DNA of 64,000 nucleotides from Virgifigura sp964551315 (GTDB lineage: Bacteria; Pseudomonadota; Alphaproteobacteria; Dongiales; Dongiaceae), in the NCBI GenBank assembly GCA_964551315.1, contig CAZKCM010000013.1:1-64000 (forward strand), written 5' to 3'. Below, one piece after another: positions 1 through 9,105 of the stretch. Every line of letters begins with the position of its first letter. The stretch's first letter is position 1. The translations under genes and the position numbers were made by a program. The notes under the pieces are model-generated. The model did no database searches. It saw only the letters and a program-made list of their open reading frames with translations, and was not told the DNA's origin.

Positions 1-715
1 TGAACATCAGCGCCTTGATGCGCTCGGCCGCGTCGCGGTTGCGCTCCTCCAGCGCGGCGATGAACCGGCTTTCGGTGTTGCGGTCGAGGTTGTTGAAGAT
101 CTCGGCCATCAGCTCGTGCGAGTCGCGCCGGTTGGTCCGGGCAAGGTTGCTCATGAACTCGCTGCGCAGCGTCCGCTCGACGTCGTCGAGGATCTCCTTC
201 TGCACCGATTCCATCCGCAGCATGCGCATGATCACCTCCATGGCGAAGGCTTCGGGAAGGAGGCTCAGGACCCGCGCGGAGTGCTCCGGCTTGACCTTCG
301 AAAGGACCACGGCGACCGTCTGCGGGTATTCGTTCTTCAGGTAGTTGGCGAGGACGACCTCGTTGACGTTGCCGAGCTTGTCCCACATGGTCCGCCCGGC
401 CGGCCCACGGATCTCCTCCATGATCTGCTCGACCCGCTCGCGGTCCATCACCTTCATGAGCAGCCGCTCGGTGCTCTCGTAGGTCCCGACCAGGGATCCC
501 GTGGAGGTGATCTCTTCGGCGAACTCGACGAACAGCCGTTCGACCAGCGCGGAGCTCACCCGGCCGAGATTGGCCATCGTCTGCGAGATCTCCCGGATCT
601 CCTCGTCGTCCATCAAGGCGAAGAGCTTCGCGGCGTTCTCCTCGCCGACCGACAGCAGCATGAGCGCCGCCTTCTCGGTGCCGGTCAGGGTGCGGTAGTC
701 GTCACGCAGTCTCAT
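1..715 (-). CDS. fliG: Flagellar motor switch protein FliG (partial, C-terminus beyond the left edge)
   Basis: FliG is a C-ring switch protein that contacts the MS-ring protein FliF and transmits stator torque. Read on the minus strand from an ATG at 715, the translation starts MRLRDDYRTLTGTEKAA and continues with typical FliG N and middle domain sequence, including a GPAGRTMWDKL stretch and a later ANYLKNEYPQTVA motif. About 238 codons are present; the torque-generating C-terminal domain lies outside the window. It follows fliF by about 36 bases on the same strand, the usual fliF-fliG order. In Caulobacter fliH, fliN and flbD come next, so flbD may lie just beyond this edge (inference). Confidence 0.96.
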   Translation of the reverse strand, partial: MRLRDDYRTLTGTEKAALMLLSVGEENAAKLFALMDDEEIREISQTMANLGRVSSALVERLFVEFAEEITSTGSLVGTYESTERLLMKVMDRERVEQIMEEIRGPAGRTMWDKLGNVNEVVLANYLKNEYPQTVAVVLSKVKPEHSARVLSLLPEAFAMEVIMRMLRMESVQKEILDDVERTLRSEFMSNLARTNRRDSHELMAEIFNNLDRNTESRFIAALEERNRDAAERIKALMF

Positions 716-751
716 GGTCGTCCTGGTCGTCGTCCTGGTCCCGGGTTTCGA

Positions 752-2434
752 TCAGCCCTGCTGGTACATCCAGCCGCGCATGATGTTGACGGCCTCCTCG
801 GGGTGCTTCTCGACGATCTCGCTGATCTTGCGAAGCGAGGAGGCGCGGACACGGCCTTCGATCTGGTTAATGTCGATCATCTGGTCGATCTCGCGGGCGA
901 CCTCCTCGTCGTCGGTGACCGACTCCGGCGTCTCGTCGGGCGCGGCAAGGGCCGGCGGCAGCTCGCTCTCGTCGGTCAGCAGGCGCTGCTGCTCCATCTC
1001 GGGCTCGGGCTCCGCCTCGAGCAGCCGCAGAACCAGCGGCCGCACCACGAGCAGCAGGAACAGCACGCCGATGAGGCCGATCACGCCGAGCTCGGCGATC
1101 TTCATGAGGTCGTCGCGCGTGAGGCCGAGGAACAGGGTCTCGTCCTCCGCCGAGGGGGCGGCATCGGCGAAGCGCATGTTGACGATCTCGACCGTGTCGC
1201 CGCGCGCGGCGTCGTAGCCCATCGCGGAGCGGACCAGCGTCTCGATCTGCCTCATCTCCTCGGCGCTGCGCGGCAGGTAGGTGACGGTGCCGTCGGGGCC
1301 CGTCTCGTAGGTGCCGTCGACCAGCACGGCGACCGAAAGGCGGCGGACCTTCCCCGTCTCGCGGACATGCGTCTCGACCGTCCGCGAGATCTCGTAGTTG
1401 ATGGTCTCCTCCGTGCGCAGCGTTTCACTCATGCTCTGCGGCCCGGTGCCGGGCAGCGCGAGCTCGGCATCGGGGAGGTTGTTGGCGACGGTCACCGGCG
1501 CCTCGCCCTGGCCGTCGGTGGAGCGCGATTCCTCCTCGATGAGCTGGGTGGAGCGGACGACCTGGCCGTCGGGATCGTAGGTCTCGGAGTTCCTCGTGAT
1601 CTGGTCGAAGTCCAGCTCCGCGGTCACTTCGGCGCGGACCTTGCCGTAGCCCAGCGACTGCTGCAGCAGGTTCTCGATCGACCGGGCCATCCGGTTCTCG
1701 TAGGCGACGCGCATCTCGGTCGCCCGCGTTCCGGCGAGCAGCGTCGTCGGGTCGTCCTCGGTGCCGCGGGCAAGCAGCGTGCCGTGGTCGTCGACGATCG
1801 AGATGGCGCCCGGCTTCAGGCGCGGTACGGCGGCGGCCACGAGGTGCTGGATCGCGAGGACCTGCGAGCGCTCAAGCGCGGCCCCGCGCTCCATCATCAG
1901 GATGATCGACGCGCTCGGTTCCGAGCGCTCGCGCGAGAACAGCTCGCGCCGCGGGATCACCAGATGGACCCGCGCCGACTTCACCTGCGAGATCGAGCGG
2001 ATGGTGCGGGCCAGCTCTCCCTCCAGGGCGCGCAGGCGGTTGACCTCTTGGACGAAGCTGGTCGTGCCGAGACTGTCGACGCGGTCGAAGATCTCATAGC
2101 CGACCGACCCGCCGCTCGGCAGCCCTTCCTCGGCCATCGCCATGCGCAGGCGCAGGGCCTGATCGGCCGGGACCAGGATCTCGCTGCCGTCGCGGCGCAG
2201 GCGATAGGGCACGCCCATCGATTCCAGGCGCTCCACGATCTCCGCGCTGTCGGTCATCTCCAGGTCGCCGTACAGCAGCGCCATCTCCGGCGTGGTGAAC
2301 CGCGCGATGAGATAGATGAAGAAGCCGATGAGGGCGAGGCCGACCCCGCCCAGGGCGGCGAGACGCAGCGGGCCGAGATTGCGCAAAGTCTGGACGAGGG
2401 CGTTCACCGGAAAACCTGCTTCGGACACCGACAC
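752..2434 (-). CDS. fliF: Flagellar MS-ring protein FliF
   Basis: FliF forms the MS ring in the inner membrane, the platform for the export gate and C ring. The 560-residue product has an N-terminal membrane segment at about residues 24-46, a YscJ/FliF ring-building domain, a variable middle, and a second membrane segment at about 445-470, followed by an acidic C-terminal tail that binds FliG. Length is normal. The chosen start is a GTG at 2434 giving MSVSEAGFPVN; no good Shine-Dalgarno sequence is visible, so the exact start is less sure than the gene. No sigma54 element was found upstream, but a GGCA-N5-TGCC palindrome lies about 100 bases before the start, which fits a class II operon controlled by FlbD (inference from Caulobacter). 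Confidence 0.97.
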   Translation of the reverse strand: MSVSEAGFPVNALVQTLRNLGPLRLAALGGVGLALIGFFIYLIARFTTPEMALLYGDLEMTDSAEIVERLESMGVPYRLRRDGSEILVPADQALRLRMAMAEEGLPSGGSVGYEIFDRVDSLGTTSFVQEVNRLRALEGELARTIRSISQVKSARVHLVIPRRELFSRERSEPSASIILMMERGAALERSQVLAIQHLVAAAVPRLKPGAISIVDDHGTLLARGTEDDPTTLLAGTRATEMRVAYENRMARSIENLLQQSLGYGKVRAEVTAELDFDQITRNSETYDPDGQVVRSTQLIEEESRSTDGQGEAPVTVANNLPDAELALPGTGPQSMSETLRTEETINYEISRTVETHVRETGKVRRLSVAVLVDGTYETGPDGTVTYLPRSAEEMRQIETLVRSAMGYDAARGDTVEIVNMRFADAAPSAEDETLFLGLTRDDLMKIAELGVIGLIGVLFLLLVVRPLVLRLLEAEPEPEMEQQRLLTDESELPPALAAPDETPESVTDDEEVAREIDQMIDINQIEGRVRASSLRKISEIVEKHPEEAVNIMRGWMYQQG

Positions 2435-2531
2435 GGCGCCGGCGGCGGGATTGCCGCGGGCGATCGCAGGTCAACGCTATGAAAAGGCGGTGAAAAAGCG
2501 GTTAACGCTGGGAAAGTTTTTCCTAGCGATC

Positions 2532-2546
2532 CGGCAATAATTGCCG
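2532..2546. promoter_or_regulatory. ftr-like palindrome upstream of fliF
   Basis: CGGCAAT-A-ATTGCCG is a perfect inverted repeat with 7-base arms and fits the GGCA-N5-TGCC pattern found at other flagellar promoters in this window. It lies in the 241-base space between fliF (2434) and the sciP-like gene (2676), which otherwise shows an AT-rich patch near 2560-2600 and a TTAACC half-site (minus strand, about 2499-2505). In Caulobacter FlbD represses fliF from an ftr site; the same role here is inferred. Confidence 0.55.
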
Positions 2547-2675
2547 AGAAGATCCGTGCAGAATTATTATACTAAAATTAACAATACTTATTTCCGGCCA
2601 ATTTATCCTTGGCCGGCGCGTCGGTCGTGCTCCGGTGGGATCGTGGTCGTGTGGATCGCCCCCGAGCGGCGGGGC

Positions 2676-3020
2676 TCAGTTCTGATGCGTGTCGTTGCCG
2701 CGATTCTGGTGCGCGTCGCCGCGCCGCTCGCTTCCGCGATAGTCCTGCAGCCGCGTCACGCGGAGCCCGCGCAGGCCGTGGCGGTCGATCAGCCGCTGCC
2801 AGGACAGGAACTCCTCCACGGAAAGGGTATAGCGCTCGCAGGCCTCTTCCAGCGTGATCAGGCCGGCGCGCACGCCCGCGACCACCTCCGCCTTGCGGCG
2901 GATGACCCAGCGCTTGGTACCTGGCGGCGGCAGGTCCTCAAGCGTGATCGGCAGGCCTTCCGGCCCGATCGCGGATGTTGACCTACCTGGACGGTCGGAC
3001 GACATACCTCTCTCCGTCAT
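2676..3020 (-). CDS. sciP: DUF1153 protein, SciP-type CtrA inhibitor
   Basis: This 114-residue protein carries the conserved DUF1153 core, with LPPPGTKRWVIRRKAEVVA followed by LITLEEACERYTLSVEEFLSWQ, a helix-turn-helix fold. In Caulobacter SciP of this family binds CtrA and blocks activation of CtrA-dependent promoters in early G1, so it acts in the cytoplasm on flagellar and cell-cycle transcription. The basic Arg/Asp/Asn-rich C-terminal tail (about residues 93-114) is not part of the core and may be lineage specific. The start at 3020 gives MTERGMSSD; an internal ATG six codons later is possible. It stands alone between fliF and flgE with a candidate CtrA box about 50 bases upstream. The family call is firm; the SciP function is inferred. 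Confidence 0.85.
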   Translation of the reverse strand: MTERGMSSDRPGRSTSAIGPEGLPITLEDLPPPGTKRWVIRRKAEVVAGVRAGLITLEEACERYTLSVEEFLSWQRLIDRHGLRGLRVTRLQDYRGSERRGDAHQNRGNDTHQN

Positions 3021-3067
3021 TCGTCAATACGCCGCTTTCCAGCGATGGGCAGGATAGGGCCGCGCCT

Positions 3068-3082
3068 TTAAAAAAGCCCTAA
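3068..3082. promoter_or_regulatory. Candidate CtrA box upstream of the sciP-like gene
   Basis: TTAA-AAAAGCC-CTAA has the CtrA arrangement of two tetramers seven bases apart, with one mismatch (C for T) in the second. A further TTAACC half-site follows at 3092-3097. The site lies about 48 bases before the sciP-like start. CtrA control of sciP is established in Caulobacter; here it rests on motif and position only. Confidence 0.4.
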
Positions 3083-3190
3083 ATCAAAGGGTTAACCATT
3101 TCTCTTCGGTCCGGGTGCGGACGGCCGCCCACCCGCCGCAGGAGGGACGGCGGGCGGGCGGCCCACGGGCCGCCGATCGACGGGCCCGGC

Positions 3191-4876
3191 CTACTGGGCG
3201 ATCCGGACCAGCTCCTCGAGCATCTCGTCGGAGGTCGTGATGATCTTGGCGCTCGCCGAATAGGCGCGCTGGGTGATGATCATGTTGGTGAATTGCTCGG
3301 CCAGGTCCACGGTCGAGGCTTCGAGCGAGCTCGGCGCCACCGCTCCCGCGCCGCCCGTGTTCGCCTGCTGGAGGAGCACGTTACCCGAATAGATGGTCTC
3401 GAGATAGGCGTTTCCGTTCACCGCCTGCAGCCCGTTCGGGTTGCGGAAGGTGGCGATCGGCAGCTTGAAGATGTCGCGCCGCTGGCCGTTGTCGAACAGG
3501 GCCGTGACGATGCCGTTCTCGTTGATCGTGATGCCGATGAACGCGCCGAAGCTCAGGCCGTCCTGGTCGATCTTGGACGGGAAGAACTCGCTCTCGTACT
3601 GGGTGAGCCCGTCGTCGATGCCGGGCGTGCCCAGGTCGAGCGTGATGAGCTGGCGGTCCTGGGTCGAGGTGGTCAGGGGGTCGTTGTCGTAATCGACGTA
3701 GAACTCGAGCTGGCTTCCGGCGTTGATCGCGGCCGGGGCCACGCCGACGACCGAGCCGATCGTGCCGTTGGCGTTGAAGGTCACCGTGGCGATCTGCAGA
3801 CCGTTCACCGCGCCGTTGTTGAAGGCGACGCCGGTGAAGGCGGAATTCAGGTCGGCCTCCAGGGCGGCCTGTCCCGCCGGATCGTCGAGGTCATAGGTGG
3901 TGGCGCCGTTGACGTTGAGCGTGAAGGTCCGCCCGCCGCCGTCGGTGAAGGTGAGGGTGTCACCCGTGCCGACGTCGGCGGCCGGGGTGCCGTCCGTGCC
4001 CGGCGTCGCGGTGTAGGTGATGCCGCCGATGGTTACCGTGATGGTGCCGGGCGTGGTGCTGGCGTCGAAGGCGCCGACCGGGCCGCTGATGTCGCCCGCC
4101 GCGCTGTCGAGGCTGAACTGGGTGGTGTTCGCCAGCGTGGCCGAAGGGAAGAAGTTCGTGGTTCCCTCCAGAAGCGCGGCGCCGGTCGTGTCGTCGGTGG
4201 CGAAGGCGCCGTCGCCCGGCAGGCCGGCTATGAGGGCCCAGGTGTTGTTCGCGGTCTTGACCCAGGTCAGGCTCATCTCCTGCCGCTTTCCCTGCTTGTC
4301 GAAGATCTGGACCTCGAAGTTGTGGGTGCTGTTGACCGGGTCCTGCGCCGGCAGGTTCATCGCCAGTTCGATCCGCGAGGTCGCGCGCGCGCTGCCGGTC
4401 AGGTTCGAGACGTTGACCGTCTCCAGGCTGTTCAGCAGGTTGGTGTTGGCCGGGAGGTTTCCGTCGGCGTCCAGCCGCCAGCCCTGCAGATAGTAGCCCG
4501 AGTTCGAGACCAGGTTGCCCTGTCTGTCCATCGAGAAGTTGCCGGCGCGGGTGAAGAGGTAGTTGTCGCCGACGCCCGGCGTGGCGGCTTCGTTCACGAT
4601 GAAGAAGCCGTTGCCGACGATGGCGATGTCCGTCGGCGAGGACGAGCCCTGCAGCAGGCCCTGGCGATCCACGTGCTGGAAGGGGCGGGAACGGACGCCG
4701 CCCGGCGAGTAATGCGTCGTGCTCGCGGCGGTGGTCACCAGGGTGTGGAAGGTCGCCGTGGTGTGCTTGTAGCCGACCGTGTTCACGTTTGAGATGTTGT
4801 CCGAGATCATGCCGAGCGCCTGGCTCTGGGCCGCCAGGCCCGAAATGCCCGAGAACATCGCGCCGTAGATACTCAT
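3191..4876 (-). CDS. flgE: Flagellar hook protein FlgE
   Basis: FlgE polymerises into the extracellular hook joining rod and filament. The 561-residue product begins with the rod/hook family N-terminus (MSIYGAMFSGISGLAAQSQA, then SDNISNVNTVGYK) and ends with the paired C-terminal coiled-coil motif (FTNMIITQRAYSASAKIITT then DEMLEELVRIAQ). The middle, about residues 150-480, is Gly/Thr/Asp-rich and typical of surface-exposed hook domains; the length is toward the long end for FlgE, as often in alphaproteobacteria. An AAGGAG Shine-Dalgarno lies six bases before the ATG. It is the last gene of the fliK-flgD-flgE set, about 108 bases after flgD. Confidence 0.97.
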   Translation of the reverse strand: MSIYGAMFSGISGLAAQSQALGMISDNISNVNTVGYKHTTATFHTLVTTAASTTHYSPGGVRSRPFQHVDRQGLLQGSSSPTDIAIVGNGFFIVNEAATPGVGDNYLFTRAGNFSMDRQGNLVSNSGYYLQGWRLDADGNLPANTNLLNSLETVNVSNLTGSARATSRIELAMNLPAQDPVNSTHNFEVQIFDKQGKRQEMSLTWVKTANNTWALIAGLPGDGAFATDDTTGAALLEGTTNFFPSATLANTTQFSLDSAAGDISGPVGAFDASTTPGTITVTIGGITYTATPGTDGTPAADVGTGDTLTFTDGGGRTFTLNVNGATTYDLDDPAGQAALEADLNSAFTGVAFNNGAVNGLQIATVTFNANGTIGSVVGVAPAAINAGSQLEFYVDYDNDPLTTSTQDRQLITLDLGTPGIDDGLTQYESEFFPSKIDQDGLSFGAFIGITINENGIVTALFDNGQRRDIFKLPIATFRNPNGLQAVNGNAYLETIYSGNVLLQQANTGGAGAVAPSSLEASTVDLAEQFTNMIITQRAYSASAKIITTSDEMLEELVRIAQ

Positions 4877-4984
4877 CGTCTCGCTCCTTCATCGCCGCGC
4901 GGGGCGGGGCGCCCGCGCCGTTTCGGCTCCTTGTCCTTCGATCGTCGATCCGCCGGCCCTCACGGTCCGGCGAGCGACCGCGTC

Positions 4985-5659
4985 TCAGGCGGCCGGCGGC
5001 TCCCGGACCGCCAGAACCCGGCTCGCCGGGATCTCGAGGTCGCCGATGCTGAGGACCACCTCGCCGTTCTTGACCTCGATGCCGGTCACCTTGCCGGTGA
5101 CGATCGGGCTCGCGGTGTCGATCGTTTTCCCTTGGGCGTCGACGGCCGTGATCTGCACGCTGTAGACGCCGTCGGGCAGCGCCTTGCCGTCGTTGTCCTT
5201 GCCGTCCCAGGTGAAGCTATGCTCGCCCGCATCGCCCGAAGCGGTTGCGACGCGCACCGGCTTGCCCGACGAATCGAGGATCGTGATCACCGTTTGGGCC
5301 GCGCCCTCGCCCAGCTCGTATTTGATCTCGCTCGTCCCGTCCTGGAGCAGGATCTGCGGACTGGCCGCCTCGATCGTCTTTCCAAGGAAGGACAGGGCGC
5401 CGATGGCCTGGTTGTTCATCTGCAGGCCGATCAGCTCCTCCAGGTTCCGGTTGGTGCGGATGGCCTGCTCGACGCCGGTGAACTGGACGAGCTGCGCGGT
5501 GAACTCGTTGCTGTCGAGGGGCTCCAGCGGATCCTGGTGCTGGAGCTGCGTCGTCAGCATCAGCAGGAAGTTGTCGAGGTCGTCCGTCAGCGAGGAGAGC
5601 GCGCTCTTGCTCTGGCCGGCCGAGGGCGCCGCGTTGCCGGTAAGGCCGTTCACTTCCAT
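4985..5659 (-). CDS. flgD: Flagellar hook assembly (cap) protein FlgD
   Basis: FlgD caps the growing hook and is exported through the flagellar type III system. The 224-residue product has the N-terminal signature LDNFLLMLTTQLQHQDPLEP followed by FTAQLVQFTGVEQ, then a hinge and two C-terminal beta-rich parts of FlgD-Ig and tudor-like type (about residues 90-215) including the HSFTWDGKDNDGKALPDG motif. It starts 13 bases after fliK and precedes flgE on the same strand, so the three are probably co-transcribed. Confidence 0.96.
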   Translation of the reverse strand: MEVNGLTGNAAPSAGQSKSALSSLTDDLDNFLLMLTTQLQHQDPLEPLDSNEFTAQLVQFTGVEQAIRTNRNLEELIGLQMNNQAIGALSFLGKTIEAASPQILLQDGTSEIKYELGEGAAQTVITILDSSGKPVRVATASGDAGEHSFTWDGKDNDGKALPDGVYSVQITAVDAQGKTIDTASPIVTGKVTGIEVKNGEVVLSIGDLEIPASRVLAVREPPAA

Positions 5660-5671
5660 CGTCGAATCCTC

Positions 5672-7141
5672 CTACACACGAATGTCGATCGCGCGGTCGG
5701 CTCGGAGCCGCGGAGCGCCGGCTTCGGCGGCGCCGGTCGAGGCCGGTTGCGTCGGTCCGGAGCGGTCGCCGGGCCCGCGGTCGCCCGCCTGGCCGCCCGC
5801 GGCGCCGGGCTGCGGGCCGAGGTCCTGCCGCCCGCCGTCGCGGAGATTGAAGGTCAGGCCGCCGCTCTCCGCCTTCAGGCCGGCTTCCTGCAGGGCCCGC
5901 TCGAGGCTGCGCGCGTCGCGCTGCAGTAGGTCCAGGGTTTCCGGCCGGTCGACCGCGATCGCGGCCTGCACCCGCCCGTCCTGGGCGAGCTCCAGCCGCA
6001 CCTCGATGCGCCCGAGCTCGGCGGGGGTCAGTCGGATCTCGATCCGGTCGGCGCCGCGCTGGACGCCGCGGTGGATTTGAACGGCGATCTGCTCGGGCAC
6101 GGGCGGATGCGCCGGCATCGGCCGGTCGCCGCCGGTGGCCGCCATCGGTCCGGGCTGGCCCGACGGCGCGGCGGAGGACGTCCCGGCGAGCGGGCCGCTG
6201 CCGATGGATCCGCCGGGCGTCGGCGTGCCGGCGGCATCGCCGTTCGTTGCGGCGAGGGCGTCGGCGAATCCGGCCGGCGCGGCGGCGGGCGCATCTGCGG
6301 CCGGGGTCGGCTGCGTTGCGGCGGACGCGGCGGTGCGATCCGGCCGCGTCTGGTCCGTCGCCGCCGCTGGGCCGGTCCGGGCGATCGCTTCGCCGGCCGC
6401 GGGCCGGTCGGCGCCGTTCGGCCGGCCCGCAATCCGCGCGGCCGGCTGCGGTGCCTGGCCGGCCGCCGCGGGATCGCCCGCGGGCATCGCCGGGCGGGTT
6501 TGCGGTTGCATGACCGGGGGCGCCGGCAGGTCGGGCTCGGCCGCGTGCGGTCCGCCTGCGGTCGCCGGAAGCGTCGGCGCCTCCTTGGCCGCTCCGGATC
6601 CCGGCGGCGGAGCCGATGCGGTCGTGGCGGCCGGGTTCGGCGTCGCCGGGCTTGTTGCCGCGGAGCTGCCGGTCGGCTGCCCGCGCGCGGCGGCCTTTGC
6701 CGCCGCCTCTTGGCCCGTCTGCGCGGCGGCTGCGTCCGGCGCGGCCTCGGCCGGCCCATTGGCCGCCCCATTGGCCGCCATCGGGCCGCCGGCCGCGCCG
6801 CCCGGCACGGATCCGGCGGGCGGCGTGCCGGTCCCCGTCTGCGCCGCGGCGGCGGCCAACGGGGCCGCGCCCTCGGTCGCGGTCGCGTCGGCGGCGTCCG
6901 GCTCGTCGGCCGGCGCGCCGTCCCGCGGGCGCGATCCGTCCGAGCGGGAGGATGTCTGGCGGGAAGACTCCGGGCGCGGCCGGTCCGGGTCGCTGCTCCG
7001 CGGTTCCTTGGATGCAGGCGGGGCGCGGTCGGGCTCGTCCGGCGGCAGGAGATCGGCGAAGGAGCCTGATCCGCCGGTGGCACCGCGCGGCGACGCGGTC
7101 CGGCCGCCGGCGAAGACGGTATCGAATGCGATCGCATCCAT
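5672..7141 (-). CDS. fliK: Flagellar hook-length control protein FliK
   Basis: FliK measures hook length during export and switches FlhB specificity from rod/hook to filament substrates. The 489-residue product is mostly a low-complexity Ala/Pro/Gly/Thr-rich ruler region (about 20-340). The conserved FliK C-terminal domain follows at about 345-445, with the pattern ADRIEIRLTPAELGRIEVRL and LDLLQRDARSLERALQEAG. A short Gly/Asp-rich tail ends the protein. It starts at the ATG at 7141, 51 bases after fliS1, with flgD 13 bases downstream. The N-terminal sequence is not conserved enough to be diagnostic; the C-terminal domain is. Confidence 0.94.
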   Translation of the reverse strand: MDAIAFDTVFAGGRTASPRGATGGSGSFADLLPPDEPDRAPPASKEPRSSDPDRPRPESSRQTSSRSDGSRPRDGAPADEPDAADATATEGAAPLAAAAAQTGTGTPPAGSVPGGAAGGPMAANGAANGPAEAAPDAAAAQTGQEAAAKAAARGQPTGSSAATSPATPNPAATTASAPPPGSGAAKEAPTLPATAGGPHAAEPDLPAPPVMQPQTRPAMPAGDPAAAGQAPQPAARIAGRPNGADRPAAGEAIARTGPAAATDQTRPDRTAASAATQPTPAADAPAAAPAGFADALAATNGDAAGTPTPGGSIGSGPLAGTSSAAPSGQPGPMAATGGDRPMPAHPPVPEQIAVQIHRGVQRGADRIEIRLTPAELGRIEVRLELAQDGRVQAAIAVDRPETLDLLQRDARSLERALQEAGLKAESGGLTFNLRDGGRQDLGPQPGAAGGQAGDRGPGDRSGPTQPASTGAAEAGAPRLRADRAIDIRV

Positions 7142-7192
7142 TGCGGTTGTCGCCGTCCTGGCTGATTGCGTAAGGGTCGGTCGCGAAGGGGA

Positions 7193-7648
7193 TCAGTCGC
7201 CGGCGCCGGTTGCCACGGGGTCGTGGGCGACGGCGCCCGGCGCGACCGCCGGGTCCAGCGGGGCGGCCTCGGCGGCCTCCGCCTGCAGCTGCAGGTCGAG
7301 CTGGTCCCACGAGCGGCGCAGCGGCTCGAGCAGCTCGATCGCCTCCTCGGCCACCTCCGGGTCGTTGTAGAGGTTCACCATCGGCAGCCGGCCGATGACG
7401 TGGCCGTAGATCGCGCCGAGATTGCGCGCGACCTCGCCGCCGCGCTCGAGATCGAGATGCATGTAGAGATACCCGACGATCTCCGTGGCCGCGGTCACCG
7501 CGTTGCAGCGCCGTTCGACGTCGCCGGCCTTGCAGGACTCGATGGCCACGCGCAGCGCCGCGATCGCTTCGTCATAGAGCATCACGACGAGGCGGCTCGG
7601 CGAGGCCGCCATCAGCTCCTCCAGGCGGTAGCCGGTGATCACGTTCAT
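7193..7648 (-). CDS. fliS: Flagellin export chaperone FliS (copy 1)
   Basis: FliS binds the C-terminus of flagellin in the cytoplasm and delivers it to the export gate. The 151-residue product has the family core, a helical bundle beginning YRLEELMAASPSRLVVMLYD, with the LDLERGGEVARNLGAIYGHV segment in the middle and a Pro/Ala-rich tail after about residue 125. A TAGGAG Shine-Dalgarno sits upstream and the gene starts only 21 bases after flagellin 1, so it is presumably translated from the flagellin transcript. A second FliS lies after fliD at 9390-9872; the two share the same fold motifs but differ clearly in sequence. Confidence 0.94.
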   Translation of the reverse strand: MNVITGYRLEELMAASPSRLVVMLYDEAIAALRVAIESCKAGDVERRCNAVTAATEIVGYLYMHLDLERGGEVARNLGAIYGHVIGRLPMVNLYNDPEVAEEAIELLEPLRRSWDQLDLQLQAEAAEAAPLDPAVAPGAVAHDPVATGAGD

Positions 7649-7669
7649 GATTCGGATTCTCCTAAGTCT

Positions 7670-8851
7670 CTACTGGAACAGGCGCAGCAGGTTCTGCGGC
7701 ATCTGGTTGGCCTGGGCCAGCATGGCGACGCCGGCCTGGACGAGGATCTGCTTCGAGGTGAAGTTCGTCATCTCGGCCGCGATGTCGAGGTCCATGAGGT
7801 CGCTGCGCGCCGCCTCGGCGTTCTCGACGGCGGTGGCGATGTTCGCCGCGGCGAAGTCGAGACGGTTCTGCGAGGCGCCGATCTCGGCGCGCAGGGTGTT
7901 CAGCGTATCGACGGCGAGCGACAGCGCGTCCGACGCCGCGTCCGCGTTCTCCGGATTGGTGATGTCCGTGTTGACGAGGCCCAACTGCTGCGCGCCGATG
8001 CCGTTCATCGACACGGTGATTTCGTCCTGCGGCGCCGTGCCCGACCCCACCTTGAAGCTGTAGGAGTTCGTGTTGACGGTCTGGAAATTGAGGGGGTCGT
8101 TCGTGAACCCGGCGGTGGGGTTGAACGAGGCGTTCAAGGTGATCGTCAGGAACCCCTTGTCGTCGGAATTGGCCGATTCCAGCTTGACGGCGGTGCCGGT
8201 GACCATCAGGCCCGTTGCCGTGTCGATGTAGTCGAGCGACAGGGTGGCTTGGTACGTGGCCGCCGAGCCCGAGGCCGCGTCGGTGGCGACCAGGGTGAAG
8301 GTGCCGCCGCCGGCGCTGTTGTAGGCATAGGACAGCGAGCCGTCGTCGCCGGCCGTGTTTTCGAAGAAGCCGGTGGCGGCGACGTTGACCACGCCGGCCG
8401 AGCCGGTAACGCCGCCGGTGATCTGGGTCAGGCCGTTGACGAGCTGGTTGCCGTTGAACTCGGTGTCCTCGGCGATGCGATCGACCTCGGCGAGCAGGGC
8501 CTGGTACTCGGTGTCGAGCATGTTGCGCTCGGTCGCCGAGAGCTGGCCGGAGCTGGCCTGCACCGCCAGGGTCTTCATCCGGGTCAGGATGTCCTGCACC
8601 TTGCCCATGGCGCCTTCGCCGATCTGCAGCATCGAGATCGCCTGACCGGCGTTCACGCTCGCCTGCCGGAGCGCATGGACCTCGGCGTTGAGCCGCGAGC
8701 CGATGGCGAGCGAGGCCGCGTCGTCCCGCGCCGAGACCACGCGCGTGCCGGAGGACAGCTTGGCCAGCGACGAGGTGGCCGCCGCGTCCGAGGCCGTGAG
8801 ATTCCGGTGCGCAACGTTGGCGGCGTAGTTGGAGATCGCGTTAAGAGCCAT
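7670..8851 (-). CDS. Flagellin 1
   Basis: Flagellin is the filament subunit exported through the flagellar type III system. The 393-residue product starts MALNAISNYAANVAHRNLTA and has the conserved D0/D1 helices at both ends (about 1-140 and 310-393), ending QANQMPQNLLRLFQ. The middle, about 150-300, is the variable surface domain rich in Thr, Ser, Gly and Ala, a likely target for O-glycosylation. The ATG at 8851 is chosen because it begins the canonical flagellin N-terminus and follows AGGGGA; upstream in-frame codons are non-coding leader. A sigma54 promoter lies about 150 bases upstream. Part of the gene is identical in DNA to flagellin 2 (see findings). Confidence 0.97.
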   Translation of the reverse strand: MALNAISNYAANVAHRNLTASDAAATSSLAKLSSGTRVVSARDDAASLAIGSRLNAEVHALRQASVNAGQAISMLQIGEGAMGKVQDILTRMKTLAVQASSGQLSATERNMLDTEYQALLAEVDRIAEDTEFNGNQLVNGLTQITGGVTGSAGVVNVAATGFFENTAGDDGSLSYAYNSAGGGTFTLVATDAASGSAATYQATLSLDYIDTATGLMVTGTAVKLESANSDDKGFLTITLNASFNPTAGFTNDPLNFQTVNTNSYSFKVGSGTAPQDEITVSMNGIGAQQLGLVNTDITNPENADAASDALSLAVDTLNTLRAEIGASQNRLDFAAANIATAVENAEAARSDLMDLDIAAEMTNFTSKQILVQAGVAMLAQANQMPQNLLRLFQ

Positions 8852-9002
8852 AATGTCATCCCCTGTTCGACGCCGATCGACCGATCCAGATCGGCCGTTC
8901 CATGGCTCGGCGCAAAAATTCCGTTCGACCGACCGGGCGTCCTCGGCCCGGGCGACCGCCATCGGGGCGATCGCGGACGGTCTTTCCCGTGCCTTAGCTC
9001 TA

Positions 9003-9019
9003 GGCAAGCGGTGGGCCAA
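9003..9019 (-). promoter_or_regulatory. Sigma54 promoter of flagellin 1
   Basis: On the minus strand TTGGCCC-ACCGC-TTGCC gives the -24 GG and -12 GC exactly ten bases apart; the -24 box differs from TGGCAC by one base and the -12 TTGC is exact. Transcription would start near 8992, leaving a leader of about 140 bases before the flagellin ATG. ftr-like sites lie about 90-130 bases upstream, where a sigma54 activator would bind. Confidence 0.75.
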
Positions 9020-9105
9020 ACCGGGTATGATGAGATAACGTATTGAAATAAAACGAAAAATACCGCGAAGCGTCCCTGCGTTCGCGGGCGGTGGATGCAA
9101 CTCGA

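Noticed and set aside
116..2482. A 788-codon open frame on the plus strand
   Set aside because: It lies antisense to fliG and fliF, has no recognisable domain and an Arg/His/Asp/Leu composition typical of antisense frames in GC-rich DNA. Similar long antisense frames at 9528-12077, 7166-9046 and 44291-47536 were rejected for the same reason.
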